From NCBI RefSeq assembly GCF_021228235.1, contig NZ_JAJQRG010000004.1, forward strand, positions 62,001 through 126,000: a stretch of 64,000 nt of DNA, in the 5' to 3' direction. Under the pieces are notes generated by a model. The model saw nothing but the letters and a program-made list of their open reading frames with translations. It was not told the DNA's origin and searched no databases. This DNA comes from Pseudophaeobacter flagellatus. GTDB lineage: Bacteria; Pseudomonadota; Alphaproteobacteria; Rhodobacterales; Rhodobacteraceae. Both the position numbers and the translations under genes were made by a program. Shown piece after piece: positions 39,241 to 47,302 of this stretch; positions within the stretch are counted from its first letter, which is position 1, and every line of letters begins with the position of its first letter.

Positions 39241-39531
39241 TGCGCAATCTCCAGCACCTCGGCCGCACTTTCATCTTACGCAAAATACCTCGGGGTGAAT
39301 GCGCCACAGGCGCAGAGGGGTGGACCCCTAAAGCCATCGCCAATGATCTTCCCGCTTGAATTTGGGCGCAGACAAAGCACCGCTCAGGTGCTGCGCCTTG
39401 TCTGGCATGTGGGTCCGGTATATCCGCCACATCCTCCCAACTCGAGCTGTGTTCCAAGCCGCTGTCGGCAATGGCGTCTTCCACTGTCAGTATGGCAATT
39501 GTCAGATCGGGGTACTGCCGCGGGGCTGCGC
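39241..39531. repeat. Intergenic region with a hairpin-plus-core repeat (copy A)
   Basis: No gene is supported between the dapA terminator and soeC. On the minus strand a hairpin AGGGGT-GG-ACCCCT (39316-39329) is followed by a core CCCCGAGGTATTTTGCG ending ATGAAAG (39268-39296). The same arrangement occurs between soeA and soeB (41238-41283). Frames of up to 149 codons are open here on the plus strand and 95 on the minus strand but look like chance. Confidence 0.45.
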
Positions 39532-40422
39532 CTAGCGTTTGCCGTAATACAGGCCAACCACATGTTCAGCCTGGGCAAAGAACAGCCAGCGAGAGACCGC
39601 AACCCCGCTCATATGGGCCACTACGGCCAGGGCTGCCATCAGATGTTTCACCAGGTTGGAATCGACGGGCAGCACCAGCAGTAGGACCGGCAGGATAAAG
39701 CCCATAACCAGCGCAATGGCCCGCAGTTTCTGCGCGTGTTTGCGCCCGACCACATGGACAAATTCGCGTAGCAGATAGTTGCTGCCGGTATGGGGCGGCT
39801 CAAAGGCACGCAGCGTTGCGCCATCCCCTCCCAGTCCGGTGGCACTGGCCATGGTGGTGCCAGAAGCAGCAAAGGCCTTGTCGCCTTGCCACCAATAGGC
39901 CAATTGCACTGCCCCCGCGATGAGCAACAGCCAGATCGCGAGGCTCTCTTGCCCGGCCAGCAGCGCACCGCCTGCAAGGGAAAAACTGAGAAACACCACT
40001 GGCGTTAGCGGCATATTCCAGCGTGGAACGGTTTTGAGCTGGCAATAGATCATCGAGGTGGTGAACACAGTGCCAAGGCTGAGAACCGCACCAATCACAC
40101 CCAGAGCAGGCCAGGTCCTGTCCATAAAGATGGCGCCAAAGGCATAGAGCCCCATCACCAGCAGCGCGGCAATCGCGCAGATCCCCTCTCGGCTGAGCCA
40201 GCTGGTCGTCCACTGGCGAAAGGCCTTGAGGGCCCGTTCTGGGCGGCCCAGGTGAAAGGTCGAGGCCAGCAAGCCGCCAACCGCCAGCCCGTAGGCAATG
40301 GCGTAAAAGACAAAGGCCATCCAACCGGTAACACCGGGATAGCCCAGCCCCAGAAAGACCAGCAGGCCAAAGCCAAAGCCGGACAGGGTGGTGAAAAGAA
40401 TGACAGATGGTGCCGGATGCAT
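39532..40422 (-). CDS. soeC: Membrane anchor of a sulfite dehydrogenase-type molybdoenzyme (SoeC, DmsC/NrfD-like)
   Basis: 296 residues with eight predicted membrane helices; DmsC-family anchor that passes electrons to quinone. The start overlaps the soeB stop by one base (TGATG), so the two are coupled. In the SoeABC assignment it holds the cytoplasm-facing A and B subunits at the inner membrane. On its own the sequence would also fit a DMSO reductase anchor; the context with xsc and absence of Tat signals on the partners decide for sulfite oxidation. Confidence 0.82.
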   Translation of the reverse strand: MHPAPSVILFTTLSGFGFGLLVFLGLGYPGVTGWMAFVFYAIAYGLAVGGLLASTFHLGRPERALKAFRQWTTSWLSREGICAIAALLVMGLYAFGAIFMDRTWPALGVIGAVLSLGTVFTTSMIYCQLKTVPRWNMPLTPVVFLSFSLAGGALLAGQESLAIWLLLIAGAVQLAYWWQGDKAFAASGTTMASATGLGGDGATLRAFEPPHTGSNYLLREFVHVVGRKHAQKLRAIALVMGFILPVLLLVLPVDSNLVKHLMAALAVVAHMSGVAVSRWLFFAQAEHVVGLYYGKR

Positions 40423-41204
40423 CAGGCGCTCCCCCCTGGAAGTTTGTCCAGAGCCTTGTCCAGCCAGCCCAGGAAGCCGCCGGGATCTTCTGTCGCGGGG
40501 GCCAGCAGCGGTGCAAGGATGTCGACTTGATCCTCCAGCGTATCCTTGGGGCGCGGCGGCAGATATTTGTTCACCGGTTTGGTGCCCATTTCAGGCATCA
40601 GATCCATGCCGTCGCGGGCCTTTACCAACTGGCTGACCGCGCTGTCCGGATCCCCTAGATCGCCAAAATGGCGCGCCCCAGATGGGCAGGTGCGCACGCA
40701 AGAGGGCACGCGGTCCACTTCGGGTAGGTTTTCATTGTAGATGCGGTCGACACAAAGGGTGCATTTCTTCATCACCCCGGCGGCCAGGTCGAGTTCACGT
40801 GCGCCATAGGGACAGGACCAGGCGCAAAGTCCACAGCCGATGCAGTCGCTTTCATTGACCAAGACGATGCCGTCTTCGACCCGTTTATAACTGGCCCCGG
40901 TGGGGCAGACGGTGACGCAGGGGGCGTCTTCGCAGTGCAGGCAGGATTTGGGGAAATGGATCAGTTGTGCTGCCGGGGCGGGCTGCGCCGCTGTGGCAGC
41001 GGGCTGTACCTCGAAACTGTGAACCCGGTTGAGGAAGGTGCCGACAGGTGCGGCGCCATAGGCATCCTGATCTGACAGCGGCGCGCCATAGTTTTCGGTG
41101 TTCCAGCCTTTGCAGGAGATCACGCAGGCATGGCAGCCAACGCAGGTGTCCAGGTCGATGACCAGGCCCATCTTGCGGGTGGTTGTGGTCGGGAGTTCAG
41201 TCAT
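40422..41204 (-). CDS. soeB: Iron-sulfur subunit of sulfite dehydrogenase (SoeB)
   Basis: 260 residues with four cysteine clusters for four [4Fe-4S] centres: C21-x2-C24-x2-C27-x3-C31, then CLHCEDAPCVTVC, CIGCGLCAWSC and CTLCVDRIYN paired with CVRTC. It wires the catalytic subunit to the membrane anchor. A longer frame opens at 41276, but the ATG at 41204 has CCGGAGG upstream and gives the normal start. No signal peptide, which fits a cytoplasmic complex. Confidence 0.88.
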   Translation of the reverse strand: MTELPTTTTRKMGLVIDLDTCVGCHACVISCKGWNTENYGAPLSDQDAYGAAPVGTFLNRVHSFEVQPAATAAQPAPAAQLIHFPKSCLHCEDAPCVTVCPTGASYKRVEDGIVLVNESDCIGCGLCAWSCPYGARELDLAAGVMKKCTLCVDRIYNENLPEVDRVPSCVRTCPSGARHFGDLGDPDSAVSQLVKARDGMDLMPEMGTKPVNKYLPPRPKDTLEDQVDILAPLLAPATEDPGGFLGWLDKALDKLPGGSA

Positions 41205-41237
41205 CAGAGCGGGCCTCCGGTTTTGGGCTGGGACGGA

Positions 41238-41283
41238 CTGGGGCGCTGCCCCAGACCCCGGGATATTTGGGGCCAAATGAAGG
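41238..41283 (+). repeat. Hairpin-plus-core repeat (copy B) between soeA and soeB
   Basis: Hairpin CTGGGG/CCCCAG (41238-41254, loop CGCTG) directly followed by the core ACCCCGGGATATTTGGGG ending AAATGAAGG (41255-41283). About 20 of 29 core positions match copy A at 39268-39296 on the opposite strand. It lies in the 105-base soeA-soeB spacer. Confidence 0.5.
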
Positions 41284-41309
41284 GGCGGGGAGCCAGAGAA
41301 AGAGCCTGG

Positions 41310-44150
41310 TCATTTGCCCACTTTCCACGCCAGGTTTTTGGGGCCGGTACCGACAGGAGATTTGATCGAGGCCAGTGTCGGCTGGCTTTCGGTGAAATCC
41401 TGTGGCGCGCCGGCTTTTTCGATTTTCACCTTGAGGTCGAACCAAGCGGCCTGGCCGGTAATGGGGTCGCTGTTGGCCCAGCGCAGCCCGTCGCCTCTGG
41501 CGGGCATGAGCTCGTGGATAAGGTGGTTGAGCAGGAAGCCCTTGGTGGCTTCGGGAGCGTCTTCCTGCAGGCCCCAGGTGCCTTTGCGTTTGCCGATGGC
41601 GTTCCAGGTCCAGACCGTGTTGTTGTTGAGCGCGGCCATTTCCATCACCGGGACCGTGATTTCACCATGGGGAGAGGAGACGCGGGCCCAGTCGCCATCC
41701 GCCAAATCGTGCTGCCGCATCAGTTTTGTCGGCAGATAGAGCGGGTTGTGCCCATGCAGCTGGCGGAGCCAGGCGTTTTGACTGCCCCAGGAGTGATACA
41801 TCGCCATGGGGCGTTGGGTCAGGGCGTTGACGGTGAAACCCTCGTTGCCCTGCTGGTCGGTCTCATACCAGATCGGCAGCGGGTCCATGGTGTCTTTGAT
41901 GCGCTGACGCAGGTGTTCCGGGGGCTGGCGTTCACCGTGGCCTTCGGCGGCCAGCTGGAATTTGCGCATCGGCTCCACATAGAGCTGAAACAGATAGGGT
42001 TGTGGGCTGTCATACAGCCCAAGGTCCACCGCCCAGTCCTGATAGGCCATGTTCCAGGGTTTGAAGTAGCTGGCCTCGGCGGGGATATGTTCGACAAAGA
42101 AGCCGCCGTTTTGGATATATTTGTCCAACTGCTGCGGGTTGGGTTCGCCACGTCCGGATCTGTTGCCATCGGGGCCTCGAAAACCTGCCAGGGGGCCGAT
42201 GCCGGGTTTACGCTCGTGGTTGATGATATAGTCGGCGTAGTCCTGCCATTTGGCGCTGCCGTCCTCATGGGTGAAACCGGGCAGTTTCATCTTATTGGCC
42301 AGCTGCACCAGTACGGTCTGAAAGCCCCGTACATCCCGGTCAGGTTCGATCACTGGCCAGCGGATTGCGTCGGCGGCGCCGTCGGCTTCGCAGATCGGGC
42401 GATCCAGCATCGAAATACAGTCGTGGCGTTCCAGATAGGTGGTGTCAGGCAGAATCAGATCGGCATAGGCCACCATTTCCGAAGAATAGGCATCGGAATA
42501 GATAATACGGGGGATCTTGTATGCGCCGTCGGCGTCCTTGTCAGTCAGCATCTCGATCACGCCGCCGGTGTTCATCGAGGAGTTCCAGGACATATTGGCC
42601 ATATACATAAACAATGTGTCGATCTTGTAGGGGTCGCCTGCATGGGCGTTGGAGATCACCATATGCATCAGCCCGTGGCTGGACATCGGGTTTTCCCAGG
42701 TGAAGGCCTTGTCGATGCGCGCCGGGCTACCATCGGTTTTCAGTGCCAGATGTTCTGGCCCGTGTACAAAGCCCAGATGTGGCCCATCCAGCGGTTTGTT
42801 GGGGGTGACACGACAATGGGGGGCCGGGTGGGCCTCAACCGGTTTGGGATAAGGCGGTTTGAAGCGGAAACCACCGGGGGCCTCGACCGTGCCAAGCAGG
42901 ATCTGCAACACATGCAGAGCGCGGCAGGTCTGAAAGCCGTTGGCATGGGCTGACACACCGCGCATGGCGTGCATGGCCACGGGTCGGCCGATCATCTTGT
43001 CGTGTTTTTCGCCGCGAAAATCCGTCCATTCCTGGTCCAGCTCAAAGGCTTCGTCAAAGGCGACGCGGGCCAGTTCGGCGGCGATGGCGCGGATGCGGTT
43101 GGCCGGAATGCCGCAGCGCTCGGCCACGGCTTCGGGAGCGTATTCATCGCGCAAATACCGCTCGGCCATCAGCTGGAAGACCGAAACATGGGTGACATCG
43201 CCCATCGTGAAGCTGCCGCCCAGGTCGGGGCGCACACCGTGCATGTCAAAAGGGGCCAGTTTGCCGGTCTTGCGGTTGATCACCAGCGGGGTGCCGTGGT
43301 CGTCGCGCAGGAACAGGCCCTTGTCTGGTGAATTAGGGTCCTGGTTCACCAGCACCGGCGCATTGGTGTAGCGGCTGAGGTAATCGAGGTCGATCTTGCC
43401 GGCCTTCATCAGTTCATGCACCAGCGCCAGGATGAACAGCCCGTCGGTGCCGGGTGTGATGCCAACCCAGTCATCTGCGATGGCGTTATAGCCCGAGCGG
43501 ATTGGATTGACGCCGATCACCCGCGCGCCGCGGGCCTTGATCTTGCCGAGGCCCATTTTGATCGGGTTGCTGTCGTGATCCTCGGCGACACCAAACAGCA
43601 TGAACAATTTGGTGTGGTCCCAGTCGGGCTGGCCGAACTCCCAAAAGGCGCCGCCGATGGTGTAGATGCCGGCCGTCGCCATATTGACCGAGCAAAAGCC
43701 GCCGTGCGCCGCATAGTTGCAGGTGCCAAAGTTCTGCGCCCAGAAACCGGTGAAAGACTGCGACTGATCCCGGCCAGTGAAAAAGGCCAGCTTGGAGGGA
43801 TCATCTTGGCGGATCGGTTCCAGCCAGCCAGCGGCGATCTCCAGCGCTTCGTCCCAGGAGATTTCCTCAAACTCGCCGGAACCGCGCGGCCCCACCCGTT
43901 TCAGCGGGGCCTTGAGCCGTGAGGGCGCATTGACCTGCATGATCCCGGCAGAGCCCTTGGCGCAAAGCACGCCTTTGTTGACTGGATGATCGCGGTTGCC
44001 TTCGATATAGGCGACCTCTTTCTTGCCATCCTCATTGGTCTTCATATGCACGTTGATGCCACAGCGACAGGCGCACATGTAGCAGGTGGTCTGGCGGATT
44101 TCGTCTGATACCTTGGGGGATGTCTCCACCTGGGGTTGCTGGAATGTCAT
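41310..44150 (-). CDS. soeA: Molybdopterin catalytic subunit of sulfite dehydrogenase (SoeA)
   Basis: 946-residue DMSO-reductase-superfamily enzyme. The N-terminal [4Fe-4S] site is C23-x2-C26-x3-C30 with C63. Cys153 in YAAHGGFCSVNMATA is the likely molybdenum ligand, as in the PsrA/PhsA/SoeA type, whereas DMSO reductases use Ser. There is no twin-arginine signal, so the enzyme stays in the cytoplasm, as described for SoeABC, and should oxidise sulfite to sulfate with electrons passed to quinone. This fits the sulfite released by Xsc upstream. GGGAGG precedes the ATG. A polysulfide/thiosulfate or DMSO reductase is the alternative. Confidence 0.85.
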   Translation of the reverse strand: MTFQQPQVETSPKVSDEIRQTTCYMCACRCGINVHMKTNEDGKKEVAYIEGNRDHPVNKGVLCAKGSAGIMQVNAPSRLKAPLKRVGPRGSGEFEEISWDEALEIAAGWLEPIRQDDPSKLAFFTGRDQSQSFTGFWAQNFGTCNYAAHGGFCSVNMATAGIYTIGGAFWEFGQPDWDHTKLFMLFGVAEDHDSNPIKMGLGKIKARGARVIGVNPIRSGYNAIADDWVGITPGTDGLFILALVHELMKAGKIDLDYLSRYTNAPVLVNQDPNSPDKGLFLRDDHGTPLVINRKTGKLAPFDMHGVRPDLGGSFTMGDVTHVSVFQLMAERYLRDEYAPEAVAERCGIPANRIRAIAAELARVAFDEAFELDQEWTDFRGEKHDKMIGRPVAMHAMRGVSAHANGFQTCRALHVLQILLGTVEAPGGFRFKPPYPKPVEAHPAPHCRVTPNKPLDGPHLGFVHGPEHLALKTDGSPARIDKAFTWENPMSSHGLMHMVISNAHAGDPYKIDTLFMYMANMSWNSSMNTGGVIEMLTDKDADGAYKIPRIIYSDAYSSEMVAYADLILPDTTYLERHDCISMLDRPICEADGAADAIRWPVIEPDRDVRGFQTVLVQLANKMKLPGFTHEDGSAKWQDYADYIINHERKPGIGPLAGFRGPDGNRSGRGEPNPQQLDKYIQNGGFFVEHIPAEASYFKPWNMAYQDWAVDLGLYDSPQPYLFQLYVEPMRKFQLAAEGHGERQPPEHLRQRIKDTMDPLPIWYETDQQGNEGFTVNALTQRPMAMYHSWGSQNAWLRQLHGHNPLYLPTKLMRQHDLADGDWARVSSPHGEITVPVMEMAALNNNTVWTWNAIGKRKGTWGLQEDAPEATKGFLLNHLIHELMPARGDGLRWANSDPITGQAAWFDLKVKIEKAGAPQDFTESQPTLASIKSPVGTGPKNLAWKVGK

Positions 44151-44205
44151 CTGGCCTCCCTTAACCTGTTGGCTTGCCTGTGTGCAGGCTTGTCTGAGTG
44201 TTGGA

Positions 44206-45270
44206 TCAGGTCAGAACCAAGATCCCCGCCAGGATAAACCCAGCAATAAAGAGTGTTTCCATGATCAGCAGGGCAATGGCTGCGCCTCCGACGGCCAGCA
44301 CCTGTTTCAGGTTGGTTTTCATGCCCACCGCCGCAATCGCTGTTAGCAGCAACCAGCGTGAGGTCTGGCTTAGGAAGTTACTTGCCGCAGCCGGGATCAG
44401 CTCGGCAGAGCTGAGCCCGGCGAGCACCAGAAAGGCAATGACAAAGCCGGGCAGCAGCGGCGGGCGGGTGCCGTCTGCGGGCAGCTTTGCGTAGGCGCGG
44501 ATCAGCAAAGAGGCGACCAGAACAATGGGGGCCAGCATGGCCACTCGGATCAGCTTGACCAGGGTGGCGCTGTCGCCGGTCTGTTCTGAAATGGAAAAGC
44601 CTGCACCGACCACCTGGGCGACATCGTGGATGGTGCCGCCCAGGAAAACACCAGCCTGATTGGCATCCAGTTCCAGGAGGTTGACTAGAATGGGATAGGC
44701 AATCATCGCAATGGTCGACAGGACCGTCACCCCCATCACGGTGAAGATCAGCCGCTCCTCGGAACGCTCATCGCGCGGCAGGATGGCGCTGATGGCCATG
44801 GCCGCCGAGGCACCGCAGATGGCGACGGAACCCGCGGTCAACAAGGCAAACCGCCATTTGTGGCCAAAGGCACGGGCCACCAGCAGGCCAAAGCAGATAG
44901 TGGCCACAACGCCCCCTGCCACCAGGGCGATCAACTGCCAGCCCAGCCCCATCATCACCCCCATCGAGACCCGCACACCCAGGAAGGCGATGCCAAGGCG
45001 CAGCAATGTTCGGGCCGAAAAGGCGATTCCGGGGACGGTTTTACCCTCTTCACCCAGAAAGCTGACGGCGATGCCCAGCAGCAGTGCCAGCAACATTGCA
45101 GGGGTGTCATAGTGTTCGGCAAGAAACTGCGCCGTGACCGCGACGATGATCGAGACCGCAACGCCGGGAAACAGATCCTTCGCATGGCAGCGCAGGGCCT
45201 GGGCTGTCAGCGTTATGCGGGCGGGCAGGGCGGTGTCAGTCAAGGCAGGGCTTTCGCGGCAGAGCTGCAA
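44206..45270 (-). CDS. YeiH-family putative sulfate exporter (UPF0324)
   Basis: About 354 residues with roughly ten membrane helices; recognised by GTIHDVAQVVGAGFSIS and the block around LFPGVAVSIIVAVTA. Members of this family next to sulfonate pathways (TauZ, SuyZ) were proposed to export sulfate. Its place just before soeABC fits removal of the sulfate made there. The start is uncertain: the longest frame begins with TTG at 45270 and another TTG lies at 45243; neither has a clear ribosome site. An inverted repeat lies 60-80 bases upstream, so it may have its own promoter. Confidence 0.85.
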   Translation of the reverse strand: MQLCRESPALTDTALPARITLTAQALRCHAKDLFPGVAVSIIVAVTAQFLAEHYDTPAMLLALLLGIAVSFLGEEGKTVPGIAFSARTLLRLGIAFLGVRVSMGVMMGLGWQLIALVAGGVVATICFGLLVARAFGHKWRFALLTAGSVAICGASAAMAISAILPRDERSEERLIFTVMGVTVLSTIAMIAYPILVNLLELDANQAGVFLGGTIHDVAQVVGAGFSISEQTGDSATLVKLIRVAMLAPIVLVASLLIRAYAKLPADGTRPPLLPGFVIAFLVLAGLSSAELIPAAASNFLSQTSRWLLLTAIAAVGMKTNLKQVLAVGGAAIALLIMETLFIAGFILAGILVLT

Positions 45271-45329
45271 AACGCAGGTGTGGAATTTCAGTCGTCATTT
45301 GGGCATACCCCACGATACAAAGCAATTTT

Positions 45330-45350
45330 TCTATTCTGTGACCGAATAGA
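45330..45350. promoter_or_regulatory. Inverted repeat upstream of the yeiH-like gene
   Basis: Perfect arms TCTATTC (45330-45336) and GAATAGA (45344-45350) around a seven-base spacer, in the 129-base gap between ackA and yeiH. It looks like an operator; the binding protein is unknown. A run of ten G (45382-45391) lies beside the ackA stop in the same gap. Confidence 0.5.
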
Positions 45351-45399
45351 GGAAACCTGTTCCGGTTTCGTGGGAAATTCAGGGGGGGGGGCTTTTACT

Positions 45400-46554
45400 T
45401 CATGGCAGGGCCTCGATCAGGGTGCGGGCGTCCATGGCGATCTGGCGCTCTTCCTCGGCGGGGACGATCCAGGCGGCTGGTGTATCGGCTTGGCGCGTCA
45501 GGCAGGCGGCGTTTTGGGCGTTGCACTCTGGGTCGATGACACAGCCAAGCCAGGCAAAGCCATCCAGAATGCGGGCGCGGATGTTGCGGGCGTTTTCGCC
45601 GATACCGCCGGTAAAGGCGATGGCGTCACAGCCACCCATGGCGCCTATCAGGCTGTGGCCATGGCGGATGGCCCAGTAGCAGAAATGATCAATGGCAAAA
45701 TCCGCGGCAGCCGTGCCCGCTTGTTCCAGCGCCCGCATATCCGACAGGCCGCCAGACAGGCCGGCAAGGCCTGAGTGGCTGTTCAGCAGAAGCTTGGTTT
45801 CACGCAGGCCGATTTCTTCCACCAGGCGCAGGGTCGCATTGGGATCAAGCGTGCCGACACGGGTGCCCATGGTCAGCCCTTCTAGCGGCGAATATCCCAT
45901 GGTTGTGGCGACGGATTGGCCCGCATGGATGGCGCAGATGGATGCCCCATTGCCCAGGTGAAAGGCAAGCAGCCGCGAGGGCAGTGGCCGCCCCGAGATT
46001 TCGGGCAGGCGGCGGCAGAGGGCGGCGTAGGACAGTCCGTGAAAACCGTAGCGACGCAGCCCCAGGTCCTCGGCCTCGGGGGGCAGGGCATAGCGTTGCG
46101 CCACCTGCGGGGCGGTGGCGTGAAAGGCGGTGTCGAAACTGGCATATTGCGCCAGATCGGGGGCCAGGTGATCCAGCGCATCAATCGCCGCAAGCGCCTG
46201 TGGATTGTGCAGAGGCGCCAGTGGCACGCAGGCTTTGATCCCGGCCCGCACCGCGGCTGTGATAGGCGTGGGGCGGGTAAGGCTGGTGCCGCCATGGACC
46301 ACCCGATGCGCCACCGCCCGCAGGCTGGCCGGGCCAGTGCCTGCCTCGGTAAGGTCTTGCAGAACCGCTGCCAGGGCGGCGCTGTGATCCGGCAGATCCA
46401 AGGCCCTGTCGGTGTTTGCGAGGCGTATATGGCCCCTGCCGCCAATGCCCTCGGCCACGCCGCTTAGCCGTTCTTGCAGGGTCGCGTCGAACAGGGCGAA
46501 CTTCACCGAAGAAGAGCCTGTGTTCAGGACCAGGATGTCGGCTGGGGGGCTCAT
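45400..46554 (-). CDS. ackA: Acetate kinase
   Basis: 384 residues. Signature 1 LVLNTGSSSVKFALFD and later HRVVHGG, YGFHGLSYAAL, HLGNGASICAI and GGIGENARNIRARIL are intact. It converts acetyl phosphate and ADP to acetate and ATP. It overlaps the TauE-like gene by four bases in an xsc-tauE-ackA operon, so it should take the acetyl phosphate released by Xsc. Many taurine degraders have phosphotransacetylase here instead or as well; none is in the window. Confidence 0.94.
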   Translation of the reverse strand: MSPPADILVLNTGSSSVKFALFDATLQERLSGVAEGIGGRGHIRLANTDRALDLPDHSAALAAVLQDLTEAGTGPASLRAVAHRVVHGGTSLTRPTPITAAVRAGIKACVPLAPLHNPQALAAIDALDHLAPDLAQYASFDTAFHATAPQVAQRYALPPEAEDLGLRRYGFHGLSYAALCRRLPEISGRPLPSRLLAFHLGNGASICAIHAGQSVATTMGYSPLEGLTMGTRVGTLDPNATLRLVEEIGLRETKLLLNSHSGLAGLSGGLSDMRALEQAGTAAADFAIDHFCYWAIRHGHSLIGAMGGCDAIAFTGGIGENARNIRARILDGFAWLGCVIDPECNAQNAACLTRQADTPAAWIVPAEEERQIAMDARTLIEALP

Positions 46555-47297
46555 AGCGCCACCTTCACAATGTTGAGGCCCGCAAGCGCGGCAAGCAGCA
46601 GAACGACCTTGCGGCGAAACCGGGCCGGATCAGCGCGGGCAAAGCCCTGGCTGCCAAGCCAGACGCCAGCGCCAAGGATGGGAAAGGCCAGCAGGGCTGC
46701 AAAAACCGTTTCGCCCGTGACCAGCCCATGCGCGGACATCGCGGGCAGCGCCATCAGGTCGATCCCGGTCAGAAATACAATCATTGTGGCGCGAAAGGTG
46801 GCGGGCGCGATCAATTGCGCCGATAGAAAGGCGGCGGTGGGCAGGCCCCCGACACCGGCCGCATTGGCGGTGCCAGAGATCATGCCAACGCCAGTGTGGC
46901 CCAGCATGCCGATGGGGCGGGTGAACTGCCAGCCGCTCAGCAGGATCAGGCTTAGCACCAGGATCAACCCCGAGACGGCCAGCCGCGCCTGCAGGTGATC
47001 AAGCCGCGCCATCAGCGCCACCGCCGGGATCACCGTAAGCACCGCGCCCAGCAGCAGCGCGCCGGCCCGACGCCAATCGACATGGGCTCGAATGCCGCGC
47101 GCCTGAAACAGCGTCATGGTGATTTCGCAGGTAAAGATCACGGGGATCAAGGGCAGTGGATTGGTGGTAAGGGCAGCCAGAATGATAAAGATCGCGGAAA
47201 ACCCAAAGCCGGAATAGCCACGAATACCGGCCGCCGCAAACAAGGCGGCGGCCAGATATGCCCCTTGGCCAGATGTCAGATCAAAGGGCAGGTTCAT
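46551..47297 (-). CDS. tauE: TauE/SafE-family sulfite exporter (TSUP, DUF81)
   Basis: 248 residues with seven to eight predicted membrane helices in the two-repeat TauE/SafE pattern (FAAAGIRGYSGFGFSAIFIIL near the start, GVGMISGTANAAGVGG in the second repeat). Members of this family export sulfite during C2-sulfonate breakdown. Only five bases separate it from xsc, which produces sulfite, and it overlaps ackA, so the export role is well supported by context. Confidence 0.88.
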   Translation of the reverse strand: MNLPFDLTSGQGAYLAAALFAAAGIRGYSGFGFSAIFIILAALTTNPLPLIPVIFTCEITMTLFQARGIRAHVDWRRAGALLLGAVLTVIPAVALMARLDHLQARLAVSGLILVLSLILLSGWQFTRPIGMLGHTGVGMISGTANAAGVGGLPTAAFLSAQLIAPATFRATMIVFLTGIDLMALPAMSAHGLVTGETVFAALLAFPILGAGVWLGSQGFARADPARFRRKVVLLLAALAGLNIVKVAL

Positions 47298-47302
47298 GTG
47301 GG

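Noticed and set aside
39197-39484. Small open frame of 95 codons on the minus strand between dapA and soeC
   Set aside because: It runs through the dapA terminator and a palindromic repeat, has no good ribosome site and resembles no family.
41130-42953. Open frame of 607 codons on the plus strand
   Set aside because: Antisense to soeA and the start of soeB; long antisense frames are common in GC-rich genes.
39532-44150. Anaerobic DMSO reductase DmsABC
   Set aside because: The subunits are homologous, but the catalytic subunit lacks a Tat signal and has a likely Cys molybdenum ligand; the neighbouring xsc and exporters point to sulfite oxidation. Biochemical proof is lacking.
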